Source: Amanita rubescens (Eukaryota; Basidiomycota; Agaricomycetes; Agaricales; Amanitaceae). Taken from it: a stretch of 64,000 nucleotides of DNA. Below the pieces are notes generated by a model. That model saw nothing but the letters and a program-made list of their open reading frames with translations, had not been told where the DNA came from and searched no databases. Location of the stretch: assembly GCA_015039365.1 (NCBI GenBank), contig WION01000092.1, forward strand, positions 108,882 to 172,881, read 5' to 3'. Position numbers and translations under genes: made by a program. This document shows, piece after piece, positions 22,210-33,744 of the stretch. The stretch's first letter is position 1, and the number at the start of each line of letters is the position of its first letter.

Positions 22210-22980
22210 TGCAGAACATCGGGCGCATCGGCAATCCCAGGCTGCGTTGGTGGGTCGTGGTCACTGTGGGCGATCGCGAGGAAAATGGTAATATTCTCAC
22301 GTTGTTGCATTACTAAGGACACAGCCACATGAGGGGAGTTTACCAACATCGCGCACGATCGGTTGCGCGCCAGGGCTACGGTACGGCGCTGGTGTTGGAA
22401 AACCACTGCCTGCGGCTGGTTGGGCGTCAGGGCCAGAGCTGGAGGAGCATTAAATAACGAGTTCTTCCTCATCGGAGTTGAGACTCACTTTCACGTCCTC
22501 CCATATTGCAAGCGTGCTTGTCCAACACTGCGTATGAGTGATCAGGAATCATGAATGAAACCGAAGTTCGACGTCGACGCGTTATACAAGGACATCCCAG
22601 TTAGATACACGGATAAGCTTAAGTTGCCGAGTGCGGACATGATAATAAGTATGCCACGTTTCAATTTTGATCCGTGCGGGAATGGTGGTTTGTAAAAGGC
22701 GAGAATATATCCTGTTTTGCTTGCCTATCACCTAACTAAGATAAGACCCTGAAACTTAAGGGCGTAGGGTTATGACGATGGCTTAATGGTCACGGCAGAG
22801 CGTTGAAGGAGTGAAAGCCGGTGACCAATGCATTCATTGCCCTTAAACCTACGGATCATGGAGAGAACAGGAACAGCACACTGGAATTACACAAATCACG
22901 AAAACCCTACTAGAACAAACTTTCGAAACGTTTCGTAAGATTACTTGACATCAACACATCGAACCACCCATTTGCCTCAT

Positions 22981-23486
22981 TTAATACTTGCACCAACCAT
23001 CGCTCTCGGTGATGTAGTCAAGAAGTCCAGAAGGTTGCGTCTGGCCACCCTTGTTGATAGCAGTGTTAGAATAATGGCATGTCTTGTACATAGAGCAAGT
23101 AAGATCTGGGCTGCCATTCTGTGCAAATCCGTTAGAACGCGTCGAATTGGACAAAAAAAAAGGAAAGACAGCTGACCTTGCCATTGACGTCGTGGTAAGC
23201 TAAAAGGAATTTAGTATCATACACATTTCTAAGTGGGAATTAGCTTACTGTTGACGAAATTGCAGCCAGCGACAGCATTGCACTTGAGGAAACAATCTAC
23301 AATCACGAATAAATATCGGGCGAAAGAACATACAGAGAGCACCTTACCATAGATGGTTGGGACGAGTGTATAGGTGAGATAATCAGAAGCCTCGGTAGCT
23401 CCGTTGAGATTGAGGAAAGTAGGATAGTAGAAGGCCGATGCCGCGGTGGCAGCGGTGAGAGTGAGGATGAGCGAAGAGAAGTGCAT
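22981..23486 (-). CDS. SSP8, small secreted cysteine-rich protein
   Basis: This is the inverted partner of SSP3, with the same short N-terminus (signal peptide MHFSSLILTLTAATAASA running straight into FYYPTFLNLNG), no dibasic site, exon 2 CFLKCNAVAGC and exon 4 ending GWCKY. Differences from SSP3 are few. The four exons are intact. Confidence 0.8.
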
Positions 23487-23542
23487 TGCGTTCGTAAGAC
23501 TAGTATGTGAGGACGTGAGTCTGAAGGTTGGCTTCGTACGCG

Positions 23543-23818
23543 CCAGGTTAAATACCTCTGTTGTTTATGTTCTTCTGTTGTGGCACCCTTAGACCGCTTA
23601 CCACCCGTATTGGGAGCCAGGGACGTGCAAATGTCGTTTCCTGAATATGTGCCCAACTCGTCGCAAAACCGCGTTTTGCGACCCTTGATCATACATTTCA
23701 CAAGTCATTGGATCTCCCATCCTGAGTAAATGATCGATCGTTCAATATTCAAGGTCCATCAGTTACGTAGCAGATCGTGACGTTAAGGTGCCCTGGCCGC
23801 TTACAACTCGTATTGGAG
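23543..23818 (-). promoter_or_regulatory. SSP8 promoter elements
   Basis: The CCAGGTTAAATACC box is at 23543-23556. The proximal element AGACCGCTTACCACCCGTAT is at 23591-23610. The distal one (TGACGTTAAGGTGCCCTGGC then CGCTTACAACTCG) is at 23778-23810. Confidence 0.6.
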
Positions 23819-25524
23819 AGCAATGTGCGTCTAAACGTCGTTCATGTTTGAACAATGTTCTGTGCCTAACAGGCTAGTTGCATAAGTTTCATTTTTGGCG
23901 TATATTGTGACTGTATTTCCCCTTCAGTGATGTCGACTCGTGTTAGAACAGGGGCTGGAAATAATTATAACTTCGGGACAACAAAAGAAGTAGGAATCAC
24001 GATACATTGGGCGGTGCTGTTAGTTACTTGCTGGCCGATCAGATGAGGATAATTATACATCTTCGGGTCACTTTGCGGCGGTAAGTTGATGGTCAATTTC
24101 CCGAGAACTGTCTCTAATTCATAGTGATTCAGCGTCTTTGATTTCTTCGTGGAACTTATTTTTCTTCATGTGACTTTGAGATTGGAGTACCGTTGTTAGC
24201 CTCTTGTGGTCAACTGGGAGGTATCGGCTTCCTTGCAGTCGCGACTCGCAGTTGAATGTGAATGTGCAACAAAGGAATGTGACTCTGACATGTGACATGT
24301 GACATCCTCTGCTCGACGGGAGGAAAATAACTGCGACAGAGTGCCCTCGCTATTCGTCGTTGCGACTACAGTCGCCTCATCTAGCCTCCAACCTCCATAT
24401 TCATCTCCACACCGGATGACACTTCATCATCTTATACGCATTATATACACTGCTTAGCCCGTCGACTGTGGAGACGGCTCGGCTGTTGACGAAACGCGAT
24501 CCGACTTTCTTACAATCGTACGCTATCCATGCAAATCCGCGCATCGGTTACTGATTATCAAAAGGCTGTGGTGTCGTACAGCGGTTCACGGTCATTTTGA
24601 AACGCTTTTGTTTCAAAGATGCAGCTGTGAAGTGCATCATTGTGCCTAGCGGATTCACAGGTATCCCTCTTCCCTACGTCGCGATCGACTACTTATGGCC
24701 AAAGTGAGATGACTAGGGACTTGCCAATGGTAGAACGATCCCGCATCTTACGGATGGCGAGCCGTGGGATACCCCGCCAATTATCTCAATATCTGTCGTC
24801 GTTTTCGAACCGACCAACGAAGAGTGAGTACATAGCCGTCAGCAAAATTTACGTCTAATGGAGGTTTTTTGTAAATGGGACCGTGCCGACCCAGGTAATC
24901 CGTCGCGCAAGTAACAGCAATTGCAAGCAAAAAAAAAGTTAGGTACACCAGCCGGAAGTTGACTCAATTTCATCTAAATGAGGATGGCGCATGCATCGTT
25001 TTCTTTACTCTATAATACAATTCTTTTCCTCTTCGTATTGGCAACGGAACTTGTGCGCCCTCAAGGCAGTTCGCTTCATGCAAATACAACACGCAAATAT
25101 ACCCAAAAAAGGAAACATGAACGAAACGAGGTGAGGGTTAAATGATATTTAATATATAAATTATTATAAGACATTGGTAGGAATAAGCGGACGCGTATTG
25201 AACCCTGCCGAGCAAATGTCAAGGAAAGGAACAGAGGCACACATTCACAAAGGCTCGGAGAACCTGATGCACGTGTCGTCGTGCCACGCTCCCGTGATTC
25301 GAGGCCTTTTGTTCGGCTAATACGCGTTGCCGTCCGCCTCGGAGGCTCAATTGTTTATTGCATCTCCCCTTACCCCGCATCCTCCTGTTAAAATTATTCT
25401 TGGCTACTTTCTTACGTTTTTTGCAAGCTTCGCTTCGCACTAGTTGAAATGACCCCGATGACGAAAAATACAAGGCTAGGCACCAAACTTACGCGTGGCT
25501 CAAGCACCGGCGTTTGGTCATCCC

Positions 25525-25792
25525 CTGATTCCCGAACATGAGTGGTGAGCGGTCAGGGCAAATTTTACGTAACATTCTCAGCAACGTAACGTATAGGTTT
25601 TGATTGATGGAAGATCGAGTGACTGTGAAATACACCACAGGACGGATCTCATGCGCAAACAACGGAGCTTCCTGACTCGTTGAGTCGGAGGTCGAGAAAT
25701 GGTACGAAGCCGTTCCTGTGTCCAATACGAGTGGTGAGCGGCCAGGACGACAAGATACCGGAAACAGAAACTCTGGAGGTATTTAACCTGGC
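25525..25792 (+). promoter_or_regulatory. SSP9 promoter elements
   Basis: The distal element (CGAACATGAGTGGTGAGCGG then TCAGGGCAAATTTTACG) is at 25533-25569. The proximal ATACGAGTGGTGAGCGGCCA is at 25725-25744 and the TATTTAACCTGG box at 25780-25791. Confidence 0.6.
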
Positions 25793-25846
25793 GCGTACGA
25801 AGCCAACCTCAGACTCACGTCCTCAGATACTAGTCTTACGATCGAA

Positions 25847-26371
25847 ATGCACTTCTCTTCGCTCATCCTCGCTCTCGCCGCTGCCTCTGCTGCCTCGGCG
25901 GCCACGATCGCCCAGCGAAGCTTTTTCTATCCGACTTTCCTGAACCTCAATGGTGCCACTGAGGCTTCGGACTATCTCACTTATGTTCTTGTCCCAACCA
26001 TCTATGGTAAGGTTCTGGCCGCATATTCTTTCGCTCGACGCTTATTCGTGATTGTAGATTGTTTCCTCAAGTGCAATGCTGTCGCCGGCTGCAATTTCGT
26101 CAACAGTAAGCTAATTTCCACTTGGAAATGTGTATGATACTAAATTTCTTTTAGCTTACCATGATGTCAACGGCAAGGTCGGCTTTCTTTCCTTTTTTTG
26201 TCCAAGTCGATGCGTTCTAACGGATTTTCACAGAATGGCAGCCCAGATCTTACCTGCTCTATGTACAAGACATGCCACTATTCCAACACCGCTATCAACA
26301 AGGGTGGCCAGACTCAACCCTCTGGACTCCTTGACTACATCACCGAGAGCGATGGCTGGTGCAAGTATTAG
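25847..26371 (+). CDS. SSP9, small secreted cysteine-rich protein
   Basis: This plus-strand member of subgroup I has signal peptide MHFSSLILALAAASAASA and AQR in place of AKR at the processing site. Exon 2 is CFLKCNAVAGC (as in SSP3/8), although the rest of the gene resembles SSP1/2/10. This patchwork suggests gene conversion or recombination between paralogues. Exon 4 is intact and ends GWCKY with a TAG stop at 26369-26371. Total 525 bases. Confidence 0.8.
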
Positions 26372-26504
26372 AGGGGTTGTGTAGTCTTACGTATTTTGTC
26401 AAGTTTGTCGTTCGTGAATGTGCTATGACTAAATGACTATCCATATGTCCGAGTAAAACTTGACGGCAGGAAGTTGCGCTTTGTGCCATGCTCGTGTGCG
26501 GTCC

Positions 26505-26690
26505 TCAAACCGTGACTAAAACGGCTTCAACAGGATCTCTTCGCCGAGCCTTGCCATCCGAGTCAACAGAAGCGGGTCCCTCAGTCGCCTTGTACTGGAA
26601 TCCGCTGTTTGCAGAGTAACCCTCACCATGATCATCGGTGAGCATGAGTCGATCAGCGGCCATACACCGTCGTATCGCAAACTCTTTTCT
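26505..26690 (-). pseudogene. Conserved C-terminal gene fragment downstream of SSP9
   Basis: Convergent with SSP9, the minus strand reads KEFAIRRCM, LMLTDDHGEGYSANSGFQYK, ATEGPASVDSDGKA and ends DPVEAVLVTV-stop. The same fragment follows SSP10 (43765-43905, with frame damage), the SSP remnant at 37.5 kb (37785-37860) and, degraded, SSP1 (1160-1260). It looks like the 3' end of a once-complete gene carried along with the SSP unit. I do not recognise the protein. Confidence 0.4.
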
Positions 26691-27305
26691 AAGTCGCGCC
26701 GATAGAAGCGTCCAAATATGGAAAGCCGGTTGGGTCACCGGTAAATCGGTTAACCCTACAGCGCCCAAAAACGACTATACCATCTCTCTTTCCTCCCCAG
26801 TATTCGTATTGTGGGGGAGGGAACTTGATAGACAACCCACGAGGGTAGTTTGCGTTTGCGCGACTGGGTCCTTCACTGTAGACCAAGCTGGATCGTGCCA
26901 TGTACGTTTGGGTTCCCTCGCGTGGTCCCAAGTTCGGAAAATAAGACTACAAGTCAGGCAGCAAATGAAGGAAACGATTGGGAGAACCTACCATGTGCCC
27001 ACTGAATCGCCCTCATGCGATCCTATCCTTCCCTCTCTCTCTCCTTTGCTCGCAATTGGCGTAGGAAGACGTTCAAACGGCTCTTGAGGCCGCTACTGAA
27101 ACAATTCATAGTAGCAATAGACACACACCACATGTCCACCCGTCACCGGGTGCTGACCTTCCTCAATAAGAGGGCATGTCGAAATTTCGACGAAACAGTT
27201 CGAGTACATATGCGAATGTCAAAGGAAATGTCTATCTTTCCTAGAACTTTCTTAAATTCCACAGCAGAATATCTACTGAATATTACATAGGTAGAGTCAA
27301 GACTG

Positions 27306-28962
27306 TTATGCCAGGTTGCGTAAACGCTCGAGCCTCACTCCCGACGTGTACTTTTCAGGAGTGTACGTGTCGGGCGTATACGTAGGATCGTTTGTCGCCA
27401 ATGCATCCAATGCATCCTGTAGCTTGCGAATGTACGTTGGTATAACTTTGCTGTTGATAGTGGCTTCGTATTCGGTGACGTTCGCGCTAACCTGTTGAAA
27501 GAGGATCTCGCATACGCCAAGCGATTCCTGTGGAATTCGAATCAACGTCCTCCCAAAATCCTTCAAACACGAGATAAACTAACCACCGGGAAGGGGTAAA
27601 TAACCTTATTGTTGAAATTTGTGACCTCTCCGGATCCGTTCTCCTCTGGACTTAAGTCCTCGCTCCACTCTTCGTCTAAAAGGATTTGGAACCGCTGAGG
27701 AGGGAAAAAGGCACGCTCAAGGAAAGTCAATACTTTTTTCATAACATCCATAACTCTGACAAGGGAGAATGGAAGCGAAGACCTGGTGGCGAGATGAAGA
27801 GGATCCGTTGCTGGTAACTCGTGCAAGGCTTCCAGCGCAGCGAGGAAATGATGGGACTTGATCTTGATATCTTGTCGCCTTCCGGCCGTGGCCGAGCTGC
27901 TACTCGGATCCCAGACCTAGTACGAAGAAGATTCAACCCATGTTCAAGATTCACACCATTACTTACTTGAAAGTCGGGAATAGTAGTATCGTCCTTGATG
28001 CTGTTCCTCCACCATTTGAGCGCCAGAAGCGCAGTTCGATCAACCACTCCCAAGGGATTAGGAGCAAGCCATTCCTTCCCGCTGGGAATGGACGTTTCAA
28101 CTCGGTACTGCCTGACACCTAGCGGACCGTCCTTATCTACGCCCACCAGAACCTCTTGGCCAGCGAACCTCGTCGTGATGAGGTCGATGAAGATATCCAA
28201 TTCGAGACCGGGATATGGACCTTCCGTGATCCGGGCTGAGATGGATCGCGTGAGAGTCGAAAGCGTTTTACTAGGATGAATCTCGATTTTGAGGGGCGTC
28301 GTGACTTTAACTTCCATCGTTGTCTGGGCGGTTATGTTTGCCGGGGAGTACTCCTCCTTTAGCGCAAAAGTCCCGGCATTATTGCTGACAAGTTTGCCCC
28401 AAACGTACAACAAAACGACGTGCAAGCCGTCTTTAGTGATGATTTGGTTACCGCTTGGACTACGGCCGTTTACGTTGGGATCGGCGAGACAGTCTTCAAG
28501 ATCAAGTGCTCCAAGCACCTGCCCAATGGAGCGCTGTACCTGTTCACCGTCCTTCTCGAGCAAAATTTTGAAATTCTCTGGAAAACACAAGCCTACGTCG
28601 AGATCCACATGCCCACGTAGGGCAGTACGGGTTGAACTGGAACCGCGAGCTTCAACAATTACCTTTCCGGGTGAGAGGGCGGCAGATTGTTGAGTCACAT
28701 CTGCGAGGTTGACGTAATTGGTGGCCGGGTTGAGACGTTCATCAACAAGTTGAACAAATTTTCGCAAAGTAGCATCCACTCGTGTATAGTCAACCTCCTG
28801 GAAAGCGAGTGCAGTCAAAAACCCTTGGGTGTCCTTGTCGAACAGTTTTCTATCAGATATAGTTAGATTCTGAGATAAGCCCACCGTACAGACTTACTTT
28901 TCGGCATTCGCCCATGTACTCTCGCTTGCTCGAGAAGAGGGTTTCAGCAACGCTGAGGCCAT
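27306..28962 (-). CDS. OAS-like nucleotidyltransferase
   Basis: Four exons (28962-28898, 28849-27967, 27916-27605, 27560-27306) give 504 residues. The active site reads GSSSTRTALRGHVDLD at residues 91-106: G-S, then 11 residues, then D104-x-D106, the same spacing and the same T-x-LRG as in animal 2'-5' oligoadenylate synthetases. A third acidic residue, D240, lies in LELDIFIDL. Residues 282-302 (WLAPNPLG...LALKWW) fit the start of the helical OAS1_C-like half. In animals such enzymes are switched on by double-stranded RNA and make 2'-5' oligoadenylate; cGAS-like relatives make cyclic dinucleotides. Activity, product and activator here are unknown. Other polymerase-beta-fold enzymes (non-canonical poly(A) polymerases) are the main alternative, but the T-x-LRG spacing favours OAS. 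Cytosolic: no signal peptide or membrane segment. Confidence 0.8.
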
Positions 28963-28999
28963 CACGGTGCGGTTGAGGAAGGATCTTGTCGCAGTACGA

Positions 29000-30890
29000 A
29001 GAAGAGTCCTAATATTTATACCAAGTACTCTATTCTCCTGTCAGTTTTGGGTGTTGAGGACGAACCACGGGGCTATGTAGGGCTTCGAGAAGGAACTAGG
29101 TCATGCGGGTCATCTTCCGTCCAGATATGTTCAGAAGCATGGCCACGCATTATTTCATCTGACCCCAAAAATTTCCACTTCCCATGCACTATATTGTCGG
29201 TACGGACCGCTGCATAGGGGTCGCGACGTCGTGATGGTTTTCCCATATTTATCATTTCCTCGTCGATTATCGCCTATCTGCCCTGCAATATATACCTTTA
29301 TCCGGTCCATCTTACTGCCACCACTTAAGAATTTGCCAATAGAAATACCGATCGAACCCTGACATGACTCAGATGACTCTACCGAAGGGTGTTTGGTGAT
29401 CTTCAAATGATGCGTGTTATAGAAAAATCTGCAAATTATTAAAGGGTCAGGAATGAATATATATATATATAATAAGATGAAAAGGCCATTCATGTCGGTG
29501 ACCCACGCGAGCAAAACTCCTGTGGGACAAGACTAAGAGGTGCCAAAGTGAGTTGGAAACAACACTCATCCAGTGCTTCAAGCAGTGTTCTCGAGCACTC
29601 ACCTCGTTAGATGGCTCCGAAAGGTGCCAACTTCTTCGGCAACCTCCGGTGGAAGTGTCTATTCACGAGGCCGCCAAATCGGCTCATCATTTTCAATGTA
29701 ACTATTTGAATACTACCATCCAGATGTCATGGACACGCGCGCGGTGTTTCCAGAATCTGTTGTCATCTCCGGCTGTCGCCGACTTATAAGTGCCCAATAA
29801 GGTAAGCCACGGCGTCGTGTGATCAAGCGCCTGCACAACCATGATGCCGTACATTCCACCCACCTGGCATGGACCTCGCTTACCTCCCCACAGCTCGCTC
29901 GCAGCGTTCTCATAAGCCAAGGTTGGTGTAAATGGAGGCAGGGCAATGGAGTATTGGGTGGCGGCCATCATGGAAATGTGGTCCGAACACCGGTGCCGTT
30001 GTACTCACTACCGCCTGCCGCACCCACATCTCCACCGCCTCTCCACCACCTCCTCACCACCTCTTCCCCCGCATGTCCTCATACGAAACATCACCACCGG
30101 TGCCTCTTGCACCCTCAAACGGCCTCCCACGAGGCTATATTACGCTGCCAGCATCTCTCATCTGCCTCCAACGAGGCCGTTCCAGCCGCCGCCTCCTCTC
30201 GCTCTCCTCCAGGCCGTACCAGCGTCCATGCTATTGTCGTTACTCGACCTGCGCATTGGTTGTCTACATTACACGTGATCACTGACCGCGGGGACCTCTC
30301 AACGCTGGTCGTCTCTCAGAGCTTCTCTTCTCCCCAGTATGCCTCCATATTCTCCTCCTCCTGCACCCCTTTTTTGCAATATCGCTGACTTTCTCACCAG
30401 AATCTGCTCGGACTTCAGCGCGAGCTACCAGTTCTCACGCTGTACCTTCACCTTGTTTCAGACCCACTCTTTCCATTACTGGGGCTTTGACGTGAACATT
30501 AGTTTACTTGTGAGGTGTGGGCACCGCTCCCGTGGCAGGTCCGAGGCCTACCTATGAAATACCTGAATATTATGGCTCGTTCGCGCGATCTTACGTTTCT
30601 CATGGGTTTGCTACTGTGTACCTACTTACAGCCCACGCGGCTCGTCTCAACGCCTGCCGCTCTGGCTAAAGCATTTTCACCCTCGTCTCCCTATACCGTC
30701 CCTGTCAAGTGATCCCCCCCCTTTCTAAATGCCGCACCCGGCTGGCCACTTCCTCAAGTTGTGATTTGCTCAGTTCCTCGGTCAATGATGAACTCTGCAC
30801 AATCATTCCTGTAATTTCGAAAGGGCGATGCTACGAATACAAATAACAAGAATAGCGATCACTACATTGATGATGGTTGCTTATAAGTAG
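29000..30890. other. Mostly non-coding; one possible small ORF
   Basis: Between the OAS-like gene and the coiled-coil gene there is no recognisable family. The best candidate is an 89-codon minus-strand frame (29971-29702) starting MMAATQYSIALPPFTPTLAY and containing ENAASELWGGKRGPCQVGG; its composition looks coding but I do not recognise it. At 30020-30250 is a plus-strand C/T-rich low-complexity stretch, open in all three frames and probably not coding. An (AT) run sits at 29458-29472. Confidence 0.35.
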
Positions 30891-30895
30891 CATGT

Positions 30896-32700
30896 TTAAT
30901 CAAAGCGCTGAGTAACGGCGCCAAGGATAGTGGGATAAACCTGACCTTTAGTTGGGGTCAGGCTCATCGAACCTTTGACACTGTCCCACTTGACGTTCTC
31001 GAACTTGGTCTCAACACATTCCGTCAAGTCACCACTCGCTCCAGCAGAAACACGGAATCCGAAAATGCTCATACGCCCGCCAGTTGTCTTGACCTCTTCG
31101 TAAATCTTGTTCACTTCTTCTTTAATGCTAGACGCGAAATCGACTTTTAACTCGACATCATATCCAACGAGAACGGAGACTATTCTAGCGAACTTGGAGC
31201 TGAGGACATCCGGTGCATCCAGAAGAAGATCTGGGAACAAATCCTTGATATTGGGGACATCCCTAGCGGGCTTCAAGTTTGTTATCGGATTCGGAATTAA
31301 CACTCAAAGATCTCACCATTCACCACCTCGGATGTCGAATTTCTGGATGCCAATCATGGCGAGCTGAAGAGAAATGTCGTCCTCTCGACCTTTGGTTTTC
31401 AATGTGCGCGATTCCCACTTGCCGTTGACATGAACCTCCGCAGAAAAGAATGGCCCGATGTTTCCGCCACGAACTTCTTTAAAACCGTAATCCTCCCACT
31501 TCGTGTTCCGTCCTTGCTTGATATCAATCGTAATGACGTGGTCTCGCGTCGCGCCCTGTTTCGACTTGATGATCCACGCTTGCACCGTGCTGACATAATT
31601 TGCGATAGTGTACGCTGGCACGCGGACGGTTGACTGCGCGATGAGCTGCTCTAGAGCTTTCTTTCCATTATTGGCGTCATTGATCACATTGGCAATCAAG
31701 CCTTGATTATCAACCAAGCCATTCTGGTTATAGCTAATGGTCGGGTTATTAATTATGGTCTTGATGATATTGTGAACAGACTTACCCCGGCATGGCGTTG
31801 GTACCGAGTGCGATCGAAATGTATGTTAAGCGACGGGCGGCATTAGGGTAACGTTTCATCAATTCATCGCGCTTGGCTCGCGCGGCTTCGCGTTTTTTCT
31901 CAGCATCGAGAAGGCGTTTGGCCTCCCATTTTTTAAAGGTCATGGAGCCCTCTTTTAATTCGTCGTATCGTTCCTGCGTCGTATCCTTTTCGAGTTGGTC
32001 GTATTCTTCTTCCGCGGCGTTGGCTTCATCCAGTGCCTTTTTCACATTTTCATGTCTCACGGAACCGTAACGGTCCATCGCATCCACGTACTTGTATTGC
32101 ATGGCTTTGCGTTTTTTGTCAGGTTCTGCAAGGTGTCTGTTCTTCCATTCATCAAAGGGTAGGTTGGAGTCCCCTTTTAATTTGTCGTATCGTTCGTTCG
32201 TCGTATTCTTTTCGACTTTGTCATATTCTTCTTCCGCAGCCTTGGCTTCATCCAGTGCCGCTTTCACACTGTTGACCTCCTCTTTGGAGGGCTCTTGTGT
32301 CTAAATAAGGCTATCAGGCTATCGAGTCATCGAGAAAATATTCATGCCTCACGGGTTTGTTCCAAGCGATGTAACTGGGAATAAAAGGAGACGATGAGTA
32401 AGGGTCAGATCTGAAGGTGAAAAGTGCGCACTTGAGCAGTTCTCGAATGTAGCTTCCGGCTGAAACGCCGGTGTAGATGGGGTTGTCAGAGTGCTGAAGG
32501 CCATCGGCAAACTTGTAGATGAGATAGTTGGTCATTTGCGGATAAATGAGATCGCCAGCGGCTATTCCACGCTGAGTGACTGGGCTGGTGAGGATGGACC
32601 CATGCTGGCCAATGTCGAGTTGGAATTTTGTTTTGATAGCATTCGCATAAGCACGCGCGAAGATGGCGTCGGTCTCAGAAATAGGCGTGTCGCCGGACAT
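30896..32700 (-). CDS. Unrecognised coiled-coil protein between the OAS-like and 2H genes
   Basis: Four exons (32700-32353, 32300-31786, 31733-31317, 31262-30896) join in frame to 548 residues. Residues 1-116 are a compact helical-looking N-domain (MSGDTPISETDAIF, then YPQMTNYLIYKFADGLQ). Residues about 128-270 are a highly charged coiled coil built from two related repeats of about 70 residues (V-K-x-ALDEA-x-AAEEEYD and again 74 residues on). The rest looks alpha/beta, with a beta-rich C-terminus including a glycine-rich GGRMSIFGFRVSAGASGDL segment. There is no signal peptide or clear membrane helix. I know no family for it. Same strand as its neighbours. Being between a putative nucleotide-signal synthase and a putative eraser makes an effector or sensor role conceivable, nothing more. 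Confidence 0.75.
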
Positions 32701-32776
32701 GTTGAGATGAGATTGATAAAACCAGTGTACTTGAGCTGAAGTGCTATTGGCTGACCCAAAAGTGAAGAGAGCGCAC

Positions 32777-32784
32777 CTTTATAT
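32777..32784 (-). promoter_or_regulatory. TATA box of the coiled-coil gene
   Basis: The minus strand reads ATTGGATATAAAGG about 80 bases before the ATG at 32700, a good TATA box with a nearby ATTGG (inverted CCAAT). Confidence 0.5.
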
Positions 32785-32869
32785 CCAATTAGGCTCGTTA
32801 CCAGTCACCAGCCGCTCGAACTCTATTGGATCTGACATATACAGATCAGATGACCAGAATCGTTATCTT

Positions 32870-33740
32870 GTACCCAAGCAAAGTAAATCAATTCCGGATT
32901 TCCAGCTTCTGAAATTCGGAACGCGGTTCTTACGAACACTGGGAAATCGCATCAGGTGTTGACTTTTTAAAAATAAGTTTGACACGATGAATGACAGGAT
33001 AACGATAGACCTGCAGGGTAGATCAATGAGAAGCGCAGCTTGAGAAAACGCTGAACGGCAGTTAATTATTGCTAGATCGTTTAGACAGACCTGGCCACGA
33101 CTATCGACGAATCCGACGATGTCCGCGCACTCCATGCTTCCCGTGTTTCTTTATAGTGGGGTATGCGACGCACACGTTTGATGAGCTATCGTTAAGAGCA
33201 ATCAGGTGAGATAGTGCCGCTGACATTTGCGTGGTTTTGGGTTCTGATGAAGAGTCATTGTCTCGTGGCTCTGATAGATCGGGGAAACCGTATGACGTCA
33301 TCTCCAGACCTCCTAGGTCCCCTTCCTTGTCGATAAGACGCACAAGTCCACCAGACATCCGCATCAAATGATCAGTCCTGGATCTCCTGCCAGACCGCTT
33401 TCAGTTCATCCTGTGATGATGTGGGATTACAGGTCCGTCAGCGTCCGGCTCAGTGAATGGGAATGTCGCTAGAAGGTTGTTGATGAATGCTGTGTTCGTC
33501 ATTGTTCAATTCAGAGTCAGACTCGTGGAACGATCAAACTCGGATTGCGCCCGTGAGCCTGGGAAACCTGAACCTGAACCTGGTTGGAGTTGGTGGTAAG
33601 ACGGTTGTGGTGTCCTTGGCGTCACTTCACGCCTCTGCTTTGCCGGACGAGGGGACCGAACGGGGTTGCTGGAACCGAAGTATGCATTGCAGATGAATCG
33701 ATGACGCCTTTCAACGCCGATTCAACATGTGCCTTATTTG
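32870..33740. other. No supported gene
   Basis: Minus-strand frames at 33367-33101 and 33135-32863 are open but have no recognisable features and no convincing splice connection. A short AACCTG triple repeat occurs at 33569-33587. This is probably promoter and intergenic DNA of the coiled-coil gene and the 3' flank of the 2H gene. Confidence 0.35.
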
Positions 33741-33744
33741 TACC

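Larger units (their letters stand above)
22640..23830. repeat. Inverted repeat arm, partner of 6600-7760
   Basis: This arm carries SSP8, its promoter and its 3' flank, as the reverse complement of the SSP3 arm. The intervening distance is about 15 kb. Confidence 0.65.
24190..26660. repeat. Duplication unit 3A (carries SSP9)
   Basis: This unit is closely related to 41420-43905. From about 25190 to 26655 the two run in the same orientation (42400-43900). From about 24300 to 25190 the match is to the reverse complement of 41420-42350, so one of the two copies contains an inversion. Landmarks in the inverted part include TCACAGGTATCCCTCTTCCC and CCATTTACAAAAAACTTCCA-type sequence. Confidence 0.7.

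Noticed and set aside
27739..28884. OAS-like protein as a poly(A) polymerase or tRNA CCA-adding enzyme
   Set aside because: Those share the GS...D-x-D fold, but the T-x-LRG spacing and the region after D240 fit OAS better. Kept as an alternative only.
29819..30388. Long plus-strand ORF, 189 codons
   Set aside because: It lies in C/T- and CCACC-rich low-complexity DNA open in all three frames, with no domain or splice pattern.
32863..33367. Gene between the coiled-coil and 2H genes
   Set aside because: Two open frames do not splice together and have no recognisable feature.
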